From the NCBI RefSeq assembly GCF_023518235.1, contig NZ_CP090423.1:1054001-1118000 (forward strand): 64,000 bases of DNA, read 5' to 3'. A model generated the notes under the pieces. That model did no database searches, had not been told where the DNA came from, and worked only from the letters and a program-made list of their open reading frames with translations. Position numbers and translations under genes: made by a program. Within the stretch, counting starts at the first letter, position 1; each line of letters begins with the position of its first letter. This DNA is from Stenotrophomonas maltophilia. GTDB lineage: Bacteria; Pseudomonadota; Gammaproteobacteria; Xanthomonadales; Xanthomonadaceae. This document shows positions 8,714 to 17,926 of the stretch, piece after piece.

Positions 8714-8914
8714 GTAGTTGCACCAACCATTGCCGCCGCACGAGGACGCCGCAGCTTCGCGATCGCGACGAGCTTTGACGAGGTTGGCTCGCACGTCATC
8801 GATGGCCAAACCCCGCGTGGGATCGGCTTTGAGTGCGTCGTAGGCCACGGCGACCTCGGTGCGCAGCCAATGCTCGCACTCAGCAGCGAGAGGGGGATAG
8901 CGGTCGCGCTCCAT
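8714..8914 (-). pseudogene. Antitoxin-like remnant fused to a REP element
   Basis: The minus frame from 8914 encodes MERDRYPPLAAECEHWLRTE, then AYDALKADPTRGLAIDDV. This resembles short ParD/RelB-type antitoxins, which share a WxRxxVxxAYDxxKADPxRGxxxDxVRxxL pattern. After about 67 codons the frame runs without a stop straight into the REP hairpin and then antisense to the DUF427 gene, so the original C-terminus is gone. No toxin partner lies next to it. I read it as an orphaned, degraded antitoxin gene. The family call rests on pattern only. Confidence 0.4.
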
Positions 8915-9029
8915 GCCTCACTCTAGGCGTCGGCTCTGGGAGCAGCATAGCAACCCGGGGCTTGCAGTGGCACAGTCGTCGCTGGAAACTTTAACCATGC
9001 CAATGACTTAACTCGCTTTTAGCTGTTTT

Positions 9030-12000
9030 TTACACGAATCCCTGCCGACCCTCCTCTACAGTTGAGTAGGCGCAGGTCGCTGCGGCAACACCCACGATCC
9101 GATCTTGATCACCTCGACACCAGGTAATCAACCGATCCACCGGCATACTATTGAGTGACGGCGAAGCACCTCCGAAACGACACTTGAAAACGCGATCAAT
9201 CAAACGACGCTCCCTATCGTCGCCCGTGAAGATCTCTCCAAGGACAATCTCCGGGAAGTTGCGGAATAGCGTTGTCATGAGGACTTCGAAATCAGAGCTG
9301 CGAATTCTAAGATCATCCAACCCTTCGCAAAGCAACCTCACGATCTCCTCGACTTCCTGTTCTGGAGCAGACTCAGATAGGCACTGCTGGGCGATCCGCT
9401 TGGTCCCTCGGATGCGATTCAATTCAGTCTGTCCGCGCTTCCCCCCGAGTAGAGCGCGAATGGCGTCGCGCCCTGTCGAAAGGAGATCTTCACTCGGCAC
9501 GTAGTTTCCGCCCCTCCCCGCGAAGAATCGCATTTCTAGCACACTAAGCGTGGTGTAGAAGCCATCATGGCGCTGGTTCAATATGGTGAACAGTTCCGCG
9601 AGCTCGCTGTCGGTAAGGGACTCGTGCATGCGGCCATAGGCAAGCTGTCCAAACCGCCACGCTTCGAACTCTTCCCCTCGAGCCAACTCAATCAGCATAT
9701 TGAACCCCCATGGGCCAATCTTGATGGCGCTGAGCAGGTAGATGAAGAAGGTCCGCAACAAGGGATGATCTAGCACCCGCTCCAACATCACCATGGCCAA
9801 GCGGGGGTCGATATCGTTTGCAGCGCTGATATAGCCTTGAAGCACCTGTGGATTGAGCTTCGCAGGCGCCTGCAGTTGCACCAGGCTCAAAAGACGCTCA
9901 TAAGTGGCAATTAGGTCGACGCTGCCTTGCGCCAGCCCAATGCCGAAAGGATGCAGTGCATCGAACTCGCCCGACCAAAGCCCTGGACCCAATCGCTCTA
10001 AGCAACCTAGCTCTGCTGCGGCCATCTCACCAAGAGAGATGACCTTCTCTTTGATCATCTCGTCACTGAAGGCTACTTGCCCCCCCCTACTCTCGATGTG
10101 ATCCCAAGTATTGGACAGCACATAGGCCTCGATCTCAGAATAGAGGTCGGATGGTGCCGCAACGCGCGAAAGTGACTCCAGCCGAGCCAGTAGATCAGGA
10201 TGAGCTGAGTCGCCATCGAAGCCAAGCGTCTTCTTTACCGAGACCCACATCTGCGGCCATTCCCCTTTCGAAGCATGACTTCTGACTATCTCCTCGAGAT
10301 CATCAAAACAGCCCGCAAACGTCCATAGTTCCCGGAAATGACCTGCCAGAAGTGAGCGCGCCCAGTCGCGAAGAGTCAAGTCATCACATGTCAGCACCGG
10401 TCGCAGCAAGTTCAAGAAGCCGATATACCACTCGAGCTCTTCGGCACGCGTTCGCGGCTGCCAGCCAGCATCACGTCTACGTGCACCGAAGTCGAACGCA
10501 GAGAAAGACGTCCAGTGCGTCGCTTCGAACGCAGCATGGAACAGCTCGGCTGCGATCTCGCGATGCCTCTCGGTGCCCGACTCGAGTAGCTTGCTGACAA
10601 ACGCACACCGCCGTTCTGGTCGCGCCAGCGTACCTGACAGGTGCAACGAGAACAGATGCCGCATCTGTCCAACTATGCTGTCCCTGTTCTCACCTGACTT
10701 CTCGCCCTCGGAGAACTTCAGCATGACCGTCGCAGCACGATCAAACTTATCGTCGTCGTAAGCTAGCTGGTGCAGCAGGCGCACGAACAACCTGAAGTTT
10801 CGGTTCTCGCGCGAGGCAAAGCCTGGCTTGGTTGCGGCGTTCTCGATCAGCTGCAGCACGGTCTCCGGGAATACCGGCGCTATGTATAGCAATGCAGACA
10901 GCGTGCCTTCGTTACACGATCCAATATCATGCAGCGGTCCGCCGGGGCTCACCCAACTATTTGCCATCCGAACCGCAGGCTCGAAATCGTGCAGGTATCC
11001 CAGTCGATGCGCACATGAGACGAAAAGTCGGAGGTTCTCTGGCTTTAGCAGCTCGGCATTGATTGCATCGACAGGGATGTTCTCCAGCGCACGCTTCGCC
11101 AAACGATTGGCAAGTGCATGAGGAAGAACTGCTCTCCACTCACCACGACTCTGCGCGAGCTGACGACGCATCAACTCAGCCTGAGCCCGATGCAGACCAC
11201 GACGATCGAGGCCAACGATGGCACTTAGGACGCCAAGCTCATCATTGAACTCGGACGAGGAGACATTGAAGGAATAGACGAGCGATAGCGCTTCAGCGCA
11301 TTCCAGAAGTTCATTGGACGCTCCTTTTCGTTGACTGAACAACCTATGGAAAAGGTCCTCGTCGGAGAAGTTTGTCAACGTCTCATCTGCATCTACCCGG
11401 CTGGCCAGCGCGATCGCGATGCGCGAATTGCCGCCGGAAAATTCGGCGATTTTGCCCGCGTTCAACTTCCCGATGTCTGGGTGCCGCCGCTGGATCAGCA
11501 TCGAGACCGTCTCCTCGCTGCACGGCTCGAGGTGGATCACTTCGGTTTCCTCAGGACGATCGTCCGAGATGTCGTACTCGATTGTCAGAAGGCTGAGCAT
11601 CGCGCTACTTGCGGAGACCTGCTTCTGCAACTGCCGATGCACGTCTGGCGGGCAGTTGTCCAGCACCAATTGAACCGCATGATCGTTAGCAACGATGTAT
11701 GAAACTAGCTCGGATGCCGTCGGTGTCAAGTTCTCACCCAGGTCGGCGTAGATTGCGCTAGCTGGTGACAAGGCCTCCTCACCAACGTTCGCCTCAAACA
11801 GGGCCTGCGCGAATCGCGTCTTCCCCACTCCGGAGAGGCCGGTGATGCGCACCGCACTACCGCGGCGGCGCAACCGTTCTCGAGCTAGATGTATACCCTC
11901 AGAAACAGGCATAGGAGTCTTTGCGCTCGAGTTCGCGTCAATCACGCAGGGGTGGTCATCAACAAGGAATGCGTCGTTCTGGGCTGGGGGAGTAGCTGCC

Positions 12001-12563
12001 CACCTCCCGAAAGGCCTCCAGCCGGACAAGGGGCGGCCGAGGCGCGCACGAACCCACAGCGCAACGCTTGGATGCCGCCGTAGCCAAGTCGCCAATCGAT
12101 CTCGACCATAAAAGTCAACGCGCAGAGACGCTTTTCCAGGAAGGGTCTCCGCGACCGCCTCCATCGCCCGCACTCGACTCGCCAACATGCTGTCTGAACA
12201 ATCGTCCTTGCCACTAACGATAATGTAGGCACCATTTCGATCGGCAAGATCTGCAAGTACGAGCTTTGGGGTGCCACCCTCCAACATCTCGTCCCTGCAT
12301 GCCGCCGCACCCATAGCATGCTTCTTGACCTGGAAACCGCAGATCCCACGAGGAACAAAGCCGTCGTTGGACGGCAAGTCCATAGCCTCAATACGGACAT
12401 CCAAACCGCCATCAGGTGCCTCCTGCGCACCTCCCCACATAACGCTCTTCGGCCGACGCCCCTGCTGGATTACCTCCGCTTCGCAAAGACGGGCAACCAA
12501 TTCACGCAGATCGCCAGCACTGAGCGCTGTGATATCTACAGCATCAAGTTCAAAAAATCTCAT
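9030..12563 (-). CDS. Nuclease-STAND NTPase (Avs-like candidate defence protein)
   Basis: An 1177-aa protein that I do not recognise as a named system. Residues ~1-170 look like a restriction-endonuclease fold, with Asp55 (DGGLDVRIEA) followed by Gln78-Val-Lys80 (GFQVKKH), a PD-(D/E)xK-type active-site pattern. Residues ~225-450 are a P-loop NTPase with Walker A GLSGVGKT (242-249) and Walker B LVLDNC (Asp302). The remaining ~700 residues are helical and repeat-like, as in sensor regions of STAND proteins. Avs antiphage proteins share this effector-NTPase-sensor plan. It lies 91 bp after jetD on the same strand, with a GGAAGGG ribosome site, so it may be transcribed with the Wadjet genes. The end (stop at 9030) is abrupt and the C-terminus may be truncated. 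Defence function is inferred. Confidence 0.7.
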   Translation of the reverse strand: MRFFELDAVDITALSAGDLRELVARLCEAEVIQQGRRPKSVMWGGAQEAPDGGLDVRIEAMDLPSNDGFVPRGICGFQVKKHAMGAAACRDEMLEGGTPKLVLADLADRNGAYIIVSGKDDCSDSMLASRVRAMEAVAETLPGKASLRVDFYGRDRLATWLRRHPSVALWVRARLGRPLSGWRPFGRWAATPPAQNDAFLVDDHPCVIDANSSAKTPMPVSEGIHLARERLRRRGSAVRITGLSGVGKTRFAQALFEANVGEEALSPASAIYADLGENLTPTASELVSYIVANDHAVQLVLDNCPPDVHRQLQKQVSASSAMLSLLTIEYDISDDRPEETEVIHLEPCSEETVSMLIQRRHPDIGKLNAGKIAEFSGGNSRIAIALASRVDADETLTNFSDEDLFHRLFSQRKGASNELLECAEALSLVYSFNVSSSEFNDELGVLSAIVGLDRRGLHRAQAELMRRQLAQSRGEWRAVLPHALANRLAKRALENIPVDAINAELLKPENLRLFVSCAHRLGYLHDFEPAVRMANSWVSPGGPLHDIGSCNEGTLSALLYIAPVFPETVLQLIENAATKPGFASRENRNFRLFVRLLHQLAYDDDKFDRAATVMLKFSEGEKSGENRDSIVGQMRHLFSLHLSGTLARPERRCAFVSKLLESGTERHREIAAELFHAAFEATHWTSFSAFDFGARRRDAGWQPRTRAEELEWYIGFLNLLRPVLTCDDLTLRDWARSLLAGHFRELWTFAGCFDDLEEIVRSHASKGEWPQMWVSVKKTLGFDGDSAHPDLLARLESLSRVAAPSDLYSEIEAYVLSNTWDHIESRGGQVAFSDEMIKEKVISLGEMAAAELGCLERLGPGLWSGEFDALHPFGIGLAQGSVDLIATYERLLSLVQLQAPAKLNPQVLQGYISAANDIDPRLAMVMLERVLDHPLLRTFFIYLLSAIKIGPWGFNMLIELARGEEFEAWRFGQLAYGRMHESLTDSELAELFTILNQRHDGFYTTLSVLEMRFFAGRGGNYVPSEDLLSTGRDAIRALLGGKRGQTELNRIRGTKRIAQQCLSESAPEQEVEEIVRLLCEGLDDLRIRSSDFEVLMTTLFRNFPEIVLGEIFTGDDRERRLIDRVFKCRFGGASPSLNSMPVDRLITWCRGDQDRIVGVAAATCAYSTVEEGRQGFV

Positions 12564-12654
12564 GATTCCCTTCCCGCAATGATCGGGGCACGCGCATCAA
12601 GGCATTAAAGACGGCGCAAAGCAATTTGTCGCCTAGGTCAGACTGCCCAGAATT

Positions 12655-13866
12655 CTAGGAGCCTGGAAACTGTGGAAGGAGAACCTCCTGCTCCAGCGTC
12701 CCCGGATGCGTTTCCACATGAATGGCCAAGTCATTCCACCCGATGGATCGACAAGTTCGAGATATTGCGCTAGACACCGATTCAGCCGTTGGCTTGAGAG
12801 CGTAACCGAGACCAATGAGCTCCCTGGGATCCATCAACCACGGCTTCAGGGTGAACCCCGCCTCGGCGGCAGATCCTGCGATGACGGCGCCAATTCTCAT
12901 CCCCCCCTCATCCAAGTCGCCGAAATGAAACGCCTGAGTTGTCTGGCAAGGAAGTGATTTCAAGATCAGCATGTAGACCTGTCTCCAGGATGGGGACGGC
13001 ATACCACCGGTATAGAGCAGCACGAGGCCGACTTGATCAGATGCAGCTTCAGCAAACTCATGGAATGTCTGTCGATTCTCTATGGTGAGAACACGCCAAC
13101 TCAACACGGCTGGATTCGGCACGAATCCAGTGATGTGGGCAGGAGCGAAGCCGAGATATGGATGAACCACTCCCACCACCGTAGTCGACGTAACAACCGT
13201 AAGCGGACCTGAGATCAGTACGGGCAATGGTTCCTTGTGCAGGCCTATGGCCGAGAAGACCTCGCTACTATCAAGTCCAGATGGTGCAATAGAGTTGAAC
13301 CAAAGCAAATCGATCCATTTCACGATGCCCTCCACTCGCTTGCTGTCACCAAACATCATGGCCGAAACCCGGCGCAACAGTTCGTCCCTGACGACACCTC
13401 GCCTTGCTGAAATGAGTCTGATTGCATCCAGTATTTGCGCTACAGAAGCATCGGTAGCCTCTTGCCCGCGAACCTTATGGCCCAGCGACCAGCGCTCAAT
13501 GACCTCGGTCAGTACGGGGAAAAGGCCGGTGTGAGTGTCCAGCATGGAACGGGCCTCTGATACGGAATCACGACGAAGTCGTGCGCCCAAGAAGTTCGCC
13601 AGCTTTGCGAGGTTCAGTACGGCAACGCCCGCAACATCTAGAGGCGGCTGCACCATCACCTTGGCCTTGATTTCGATGGCTCCAGAGCGCTCAGCCAGTT
13701 CAAGTTCGGAACGAAACGCTCTTGCATCCTCGATGCTGCGCAGGCTGAAGAACTCTGGGCATGATGACTCCGTCAGCCTGAGAGCTATTCGCTCATCCTT
13801 GCCACGACTCACTGCATTCTGGGAGCGATTGAAAATTGACGTAAGGAAGGCCCGGGCTATAGTCAT
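12655..13866 (-). CDS. jetD: Wadjet nuclease subunit JetD
   Basis: A 403-aa protein with the JetD (DUF3322/DUF2220) plan: an N-terminal arm and a C-terminal Toprim-like domain. Toprim acidic residues are visible as Glu263 (LTIENRQTF) and the Asp317-x-Asp319 pair followed by GG (FGDLDEGG). In Wadjet, JetD is the topoisomerase VI-related endonuclease that cuts circular DNA after loop extrusion by JetABC, which limits plasmid establishment. The start ATG overlaps the jetC stop by 4 bp (ATGA), indicating translational coupling. Confidence 0.88.
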   Translation of the reverse strand: MTIARAFLTSIFNRSQNAVSRGKDERIALRLTESSCPEFFSLRSIEDARAFRSELELAERSGAIEIKAKVMVQPPLDVAGVAVLNLAKLANFLGARLRRDSVSEARSMLDTHTGLFPVLTEVIERWSLGHKVRGQEATDASVAQILDAIRLISARRGVVRDELLRRVSAMMFGDSKRVEGIVKWIDLLWFNSIAPSGLDSSEVFSAIGLHKEPLPVLISGPLTVVTSTTVVGVVHPYLGFAPAHITGFVPNPAVLSWRVLTIENRQTFHEFAEAASDQVGLVLLYTGGMPSPSWRQVYMLILKSLPCQTTQAFHFGDLDEGGMRIGAVIAGSAAEAGFTLKPWLMDPRELIGLGYALKPTAESVSSAISRTCRSIGWNDLAIHVETHPGTLEQEVLLPQFPGS

Positions 13867-16800
13867 GCAACGACCCCTTCCCCATGGGGCATTCGACTTG
13901 CTTCAACACGCTTGAGCTCCTCCTCGAAAAGCTCGGGATGCTTGCGCCAGTTATCGGAATCCAGAATTACATGACCATCGTCATCAATGCGTACGTGTTT
14001 GATGGAGATAAGATCGTCGTCACGGTACATCTCGATGTAGGTATCCACCGATTCGTTGATCTTACCCAAGGCATCGTCCGGTGCCGCGACGATGGGCTGA
14101 AGGCCCAATGCCTTCAGGTACTCAAAGACGGCACGGGTATTCACTGAGTCAATCTTGTCACCCAACTCATCGAAAATTATCAGCGACATGCCGCCTTGAT
14201 CACCGCGCAACTTTCCCAATGCGCGCGCCATCGACGCTGCAGCAACGATGAAAAGAGGCGCGCGGTGCTCGCCCCCGGAACCCTTGTCCATGCGCTTTGA
14301 GAAGTCGGTCACCGTCACACCATTGCTGCGAACGTCAATCTCGAAGTTGAAGAAATTGCGATAGTCCTCCAGAAGCCTGTTGGCCTCTGCATCCTTTCCC
14401 TCAAGCATCGCCCTGAACTCAGGAGGAGCATCCACCTGTCCAGAGAAGATATCCCCCTCCGGTCCCGCACCAGCCACCTTCAGTATGAATTTGTACAGCG
14501 ACTCATGATCTTTATTGAGATTGGTGACGAAGTGATACTTCTCGTTGTTCGAGAATGGCGGCAAGCGCTCCATCGTACTGTTCAGCTCATTGAGCGTGCT
14601 GCGCATGCTGGCGAAGTGGTCGCTCAGGCGGGCGGCGATCTGCACCTTGAACGTTTGCTCTGCCGCTTCTGCAGCTTCCGCGGAAAGCACTTGGTAGTGA
14701 TGGAGCTCGGATTCCTCTAGCCGTTGCTTCTCCTGAGCCATCGTCTCGCACATGGCACCCAAGTCGCCCACCGCGATATCCATCTGCGGATCGAATTGGT
14801 TTGCGTATGTAGACATGTCACTTGCCAAGGCCTGCACCTGGGAAGACAGCTGATTGCCACTTCTAACCGTAGCGTCACTAATCTTCGCCACAATCGTATG
14901 CAGCGATAGGCCGGAACCATCAAACTCATCGCGTTTTGTTTCGAACCACTCATCACCCACGTATTCATTGCGGCGACTGAGAGCCGCCTTTGAGCAGATT
15001 CCGTTGGTTCTATCCGCAAGCTCGTCTAGCCGTCTCTGTGCTTGCCGGAAAGCCTCACCATGAGTTCCGACGTCTCTGCTGCTTTCTTCCAGCTTCGACT
15101 GTGCTGCCAGGGCAGCTCGCCTTGCCTCTGTGATGAGCAGCTGACGAGCAAGGAGATCAGGTGCGCTTGCGATCTCTTGCATCGCCGCCTTTGCATCAAG
15201 CGCGGATTGCTCCTGAATGTGCGAGTTCAGCCATCTTTCAATGTCCTGGATACGTCCTTCAAGTCCCACCAACTTCTCAAGGGCTTCAACCAACTGGCGC
15301 GACCGGTTCGCCTCCTGCTCGCATTCGGCTGCGTTCTGCCCCAAAGTGCTGCGCTGCTGCCGAAGCACCGCCAGGCGATGGCTCGCATCTTGGCGTCCCA
15401 ACACCAGTTCCGTTGCAGACAAGGGGCGTCGACGGCCGAAATCAGCACGTCCAGCCTGCTCGCCAGTACGGGTGAAGCCCTCTGGGCTATCCGTGGTGAC
15501 GCGCTCCAATCGCTCCAGCCGGCCGAGTCGAAGACGGATATAGTCCACCGCCACTTGATTGTCACCCGCGATCAGGTGCGCGAGACCCATTGGCGGAACC
15601 ACACCCATATCCGCCTTCGACTTCACCGGGTTCACCAACAGTACTGAATCCGGCTTTGTATCCCACGGAATCTTGTTGAAAACGGACAAGGCATCCTCAA
15701 ACTTGCCGCTACGGACAACCAGGGCAGTGCGCGAACGACCAAGGAATCCCTCGATTACGGGTGCCCAGTCGGCATCTGTGACTGTAACCAAATCGCAGAC
15801 GGGCGTGCACAGAAGTCCTTTGTCTCCAAGTATGTTCACAACTGCTTGGACGGCCGGCGGGAGTTCCGCTTTGCCTTCCTGGATGCGTTTGATCTGCTCG
15901 TTAGCGATCCTAAGTTCATTTCCAAGCTTGGACAGCCTCTGCTCGTCATGGTCTAGCTGACGCCGTGCCGACTGGATGATCGGAGCAACCCGCATGCTGG
16001 ACTCGCGCAATGCTGCCGAGGCCTGCGAAACGTCAAGCACAAGCGCATCGGATACGGATGTACTGGAAACCGCATCAAGAAGCTCAACCCACGGCATCGC
16101 CAGATGCTGCCAGCCTCCGAGATCGGGTTTCACGCGGTTGGCCTTCTCGAAGCCCGCCACCACCTCGCGAATGGCCTGGGCCACGTTGGTTTTGATAGGT
16201 CTAAGTGATCTCTCTCGTTCGCTGGCCAGGTCACGGGCGGCACTGATCGCCGGATCTGCTGCTGATTGAAGCTCTAGTTCGATGTACACGCCGTTGAGTC
16301 GATCATGCTCCGCCTTGGCGCTGTCGACTGCATTCTGCGCTGCCTGATGCCTGTCCCGCGCTTCATGCAGCGTAGTTTGTGCCGCATCAACAGCATCCAT
16401 GTGTTGTTCACGCTCATAGTCATCCAACAGCGCCCTATAGGTCGCTGCGTGCATCCGAGTCTGAGTAGCCTTATGACCGGCTGCGATCAAGCTTTTGACG
16501 TTCTCAAGCCTGTCCAGTGTTTCCAGAACCTTGGCTTGAAGCGAGCGCAGATTGTCGAGCTGGGAGCGGAAGTTCTTGAGCTCGATAGGATAGGCATCGA
16601 CAATGTAATTTCGAACAAAGCTGCTGGTGTCAGGAACTTTCTGCAGATTAAGCGCATTCTTCATCGCTCGCCGAAAAGCTCTCGGGTCGATGCTGCCCCC
16701 TCCTTTGGGGCGCAAGGCGAACAACATTGCTTCAACCTGCTTCTCCGCCGACGGAGGCACTGCGAGCCTACCATTCACGCGACTGACTGCGTCCTCCATC

Positions 16801-17282
16801 AGCTTATTGAACGTTCCCCAGGCCAACGGCAAAAGTTCCGCCTCGGCGTTCGCTTCAAGATGATCATCTAACGCGAGCGCAACCCCTTGGACCACATAGC
16901 GCCCGTAGACGTGCAGCTTTGGGTCGCCCACTGACGCGCCCAGGGCCAGGCCAACCGAAACCGGCGGCAATTCGCCCTCAGTGTCGCGAAACACCATGGT
17001 CAAATAGGACGTCGCATTCTCACGAATATGCTCGTCACCGCGATAGTAGCCGAGGCAGTATTCGCGCACTGAACGCCCTCGAGTGCCTGATACCCCCCCT
17101 GACTGCGCATTGAGATCGATTTGATTCTGATCCCCTCCGTACAAGACGATCTGCATCGCATCCAGAATCGCAGATTTTCCAGATCCGTTAGGCGCCACAA
17201 TGCCTGTTGCAGGGCTAAAGCTCAGGGTTTCGGCACGGAATAGGAAAAACTGTACCAAGTGAAATTTCTCAAGCAGATACAT
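13863..17282 (-). CDS. jetC: Wadjet SMC-like ATPase JetC
   Basis: A 1139-aa MukB/SMC-like ATPase. Walker A is APNGSGKSA (Lys36) near the N-terminus, long coiled coils with a hinge-like middle follow, and the C-terminal head has the ABC signature region GSGGEHRAP and Walker B LIIFDELGDKID. JetC extrudes DNA loops in the JetABC complex. The ATG at 17282 (MYLLEKFHL) is chosen because GGAGG lies 6 nt upstream; start codons at 17288 and 17303 have poorer spacing. It overlaps the jetB end by 14 bp and jetD by 4 bp. No frame damage is seen. Confidence 0.9.
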   Translation of the reverse strand: MYLLEKFHLVQFFLFRAETLSFSPATGIVAPNGSGKSAILDAMQIVLYGGDQNQIDLNAQSGGVSGTRGRSVREYCLGYYRGDEHIRENATSYLTMVFRDTEGELPPVSVGLALGASVGDPKLHVYGRYVVQGVALALDDHLEANAEAELLPLAWGTFNKLMEDAVSRVNGRLAVPPSAEKQVEAMLFALRPKGGGSIDPRAFRRAMKNALNLQKVPDTSSFVRNYIVDAYPIELKNFRSQLDNLRSLQAKVLETLDRLENVKSLIAAGHKATQTRMHAATYRALLDDYEREQHMDAVDAAQTTLHEARDRHQAAQNAVDSAKAEHDRLNGVYIELELQSAADPAISAARDLASERERSLRPIKTNVAQAIREVVAGFEKANRVKPDLGGWQHLAMPWVELLDAVSSTSVSDALVLDVSQASAALRESSMRVAPIIQSARRQLDHDEQRLSKLGNELRIANEQIKRIQEGKAELPPAVQAVVNILGDKGLLCTPVCDLVTVTDADWAPVIEGFLGRSRTALVVRSGKFEDALSVFNKIPWDTKPDSVLLVNPVKSKADMGVVPPMGLAHLIAGDNQVAVDYIRLRLGRLERLERVTTDSPEGFTRTGEQAGRADFGRRRPLSATELVLGRQDASHRLAVLRQQRSTLGQNAAECEQEANRSRQLVEALEKLVGLEGRIQDIERWLNSHIQEQSALDAKAAMQEIASAPDLLARQLLITEARRAALAAQSKLEESSRDVGTHGEAFRQAQRRLDELADRTNGICSKAALSRRNEYVGDEWFETKRDEFDGSGLSLHTIVAKISDATVRSGNQLSSQVQALASDMSTYANQFDPQMDIAVGDLGAMCETMAQEKQRLEESELHHYQVLSAEAAEAAEQTFKVQIAARLSDHFASMRSTLNELNSTMERLPPFSNNEKYHFVTNLNKDHESLYKFILKVAGAGPEGDIFSGQVDAPPEFRAMLEGKDAEANRLLEDYRNFFNFEIDVRSNGVTVTDFSKRMDKGSGGEHRAPLFIVAAASMARALGKLRGDQGGMSLIIFDELGDKIDSVNTRAVFEYLKALGLQPIVAAPDDALGKINESVDTYIEMYRDDDLISIKHVRIDDDGHVILDSDNWRKHPELFEEELKRVEASRMPHGEGVVA

Positions 17283-17925
17283 CGCCATCCTCCGTGACTT
17301 CATTCATTGCGTCGAAAGTAGCCGCATCCCCCTCACCTGCCACTTCCTTACGGAAGGATTCCAGATGGCTCAAGTATTCCTTCCGCAGCAGATCTCCGAT
17401 CGCGGGATGGATGCGAACCTTCGCGAGCTGATTCCGTACATCGTCCTTGTCCTCAAAGGCAGCAATCCCCCAGCGCTTGAACTTGGTCATCAAAGAGCGG
17501 AAGTCCCCAGGCGAGGGAAAGTCCCTGCCCGTTTCCTTCTCGTAGTGCTCTTGCAAGTCAGGCAAATCGACGAAAGTTTCGCCATTTGGCTCTTCGCGCC
17601 CCTCGAAACGGACGCGATGATGAACGCCGGCGAGCACCAACAGCAGCAGGGTTTCGTCCTTGCTGGCTCGCTGTTGGGTCAGTACGTGCACGGGCCGCGC
17701 CACGATGTACTGGTAGTTGGTGTCGTGCAACAGCTCGATGCCAAGGGGACGAACTGCCTGCTCAAAGTCATTGATATTTCGGCTGACAATGCCGTAATCC
17801 TTCCGGGTCGCCCGGTCAGAGGCGGACAAGACCTGATGGGTTACTAGCCGATAGGCCGCCTGCTCGTAGTCCTGCTCTTCGTACATAGTGTCGCGGCTAA
17901 GCGCCTTTTCCCAGTGGCGTGCCAT
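17269..17925 (-). CDS. jetB: Wadjet subunit JetB (MukE-like, DUF4194-type)
   Basis: A 218-aa protein between jetA and jetC in the expected order. It resembles the DUF4194/MukE-like winged-helix (KITE) subunits: an N-terminal wHTH (QAAYRLVTHQVLS), a middle DETLLLLVLAG helix and an acidic C-terminal tail. In Wadjet it bridges the kleisin JetA and the JetC heads. The start ATG is 1 nt after the jetA stop, and the stop lies inside jetC. The family call leans on gene order as well as sequence. Confidence 0.82.
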   Translation of the reverse strand: MARHWEKALSRDTMYEEQDYEQAAYRLVTHQVLSASDRATRKDYGIVSRNINDFEQAVRPLGIELLHDTNYQYIVARPVHVLTQQRASKDETLLLLVLAGVHHRVRFEGREEPNGETFVDLPDLQEHYEKETGRDFPSPGDFRSLMTKFKRWGIAAFEDKDDVRNQLAKVRIHPAIGDLLRKEYLSHLESFRKEVAGEGDAATFDAMNEVTEDGDVSA

Positions 17926-17926
17926 G

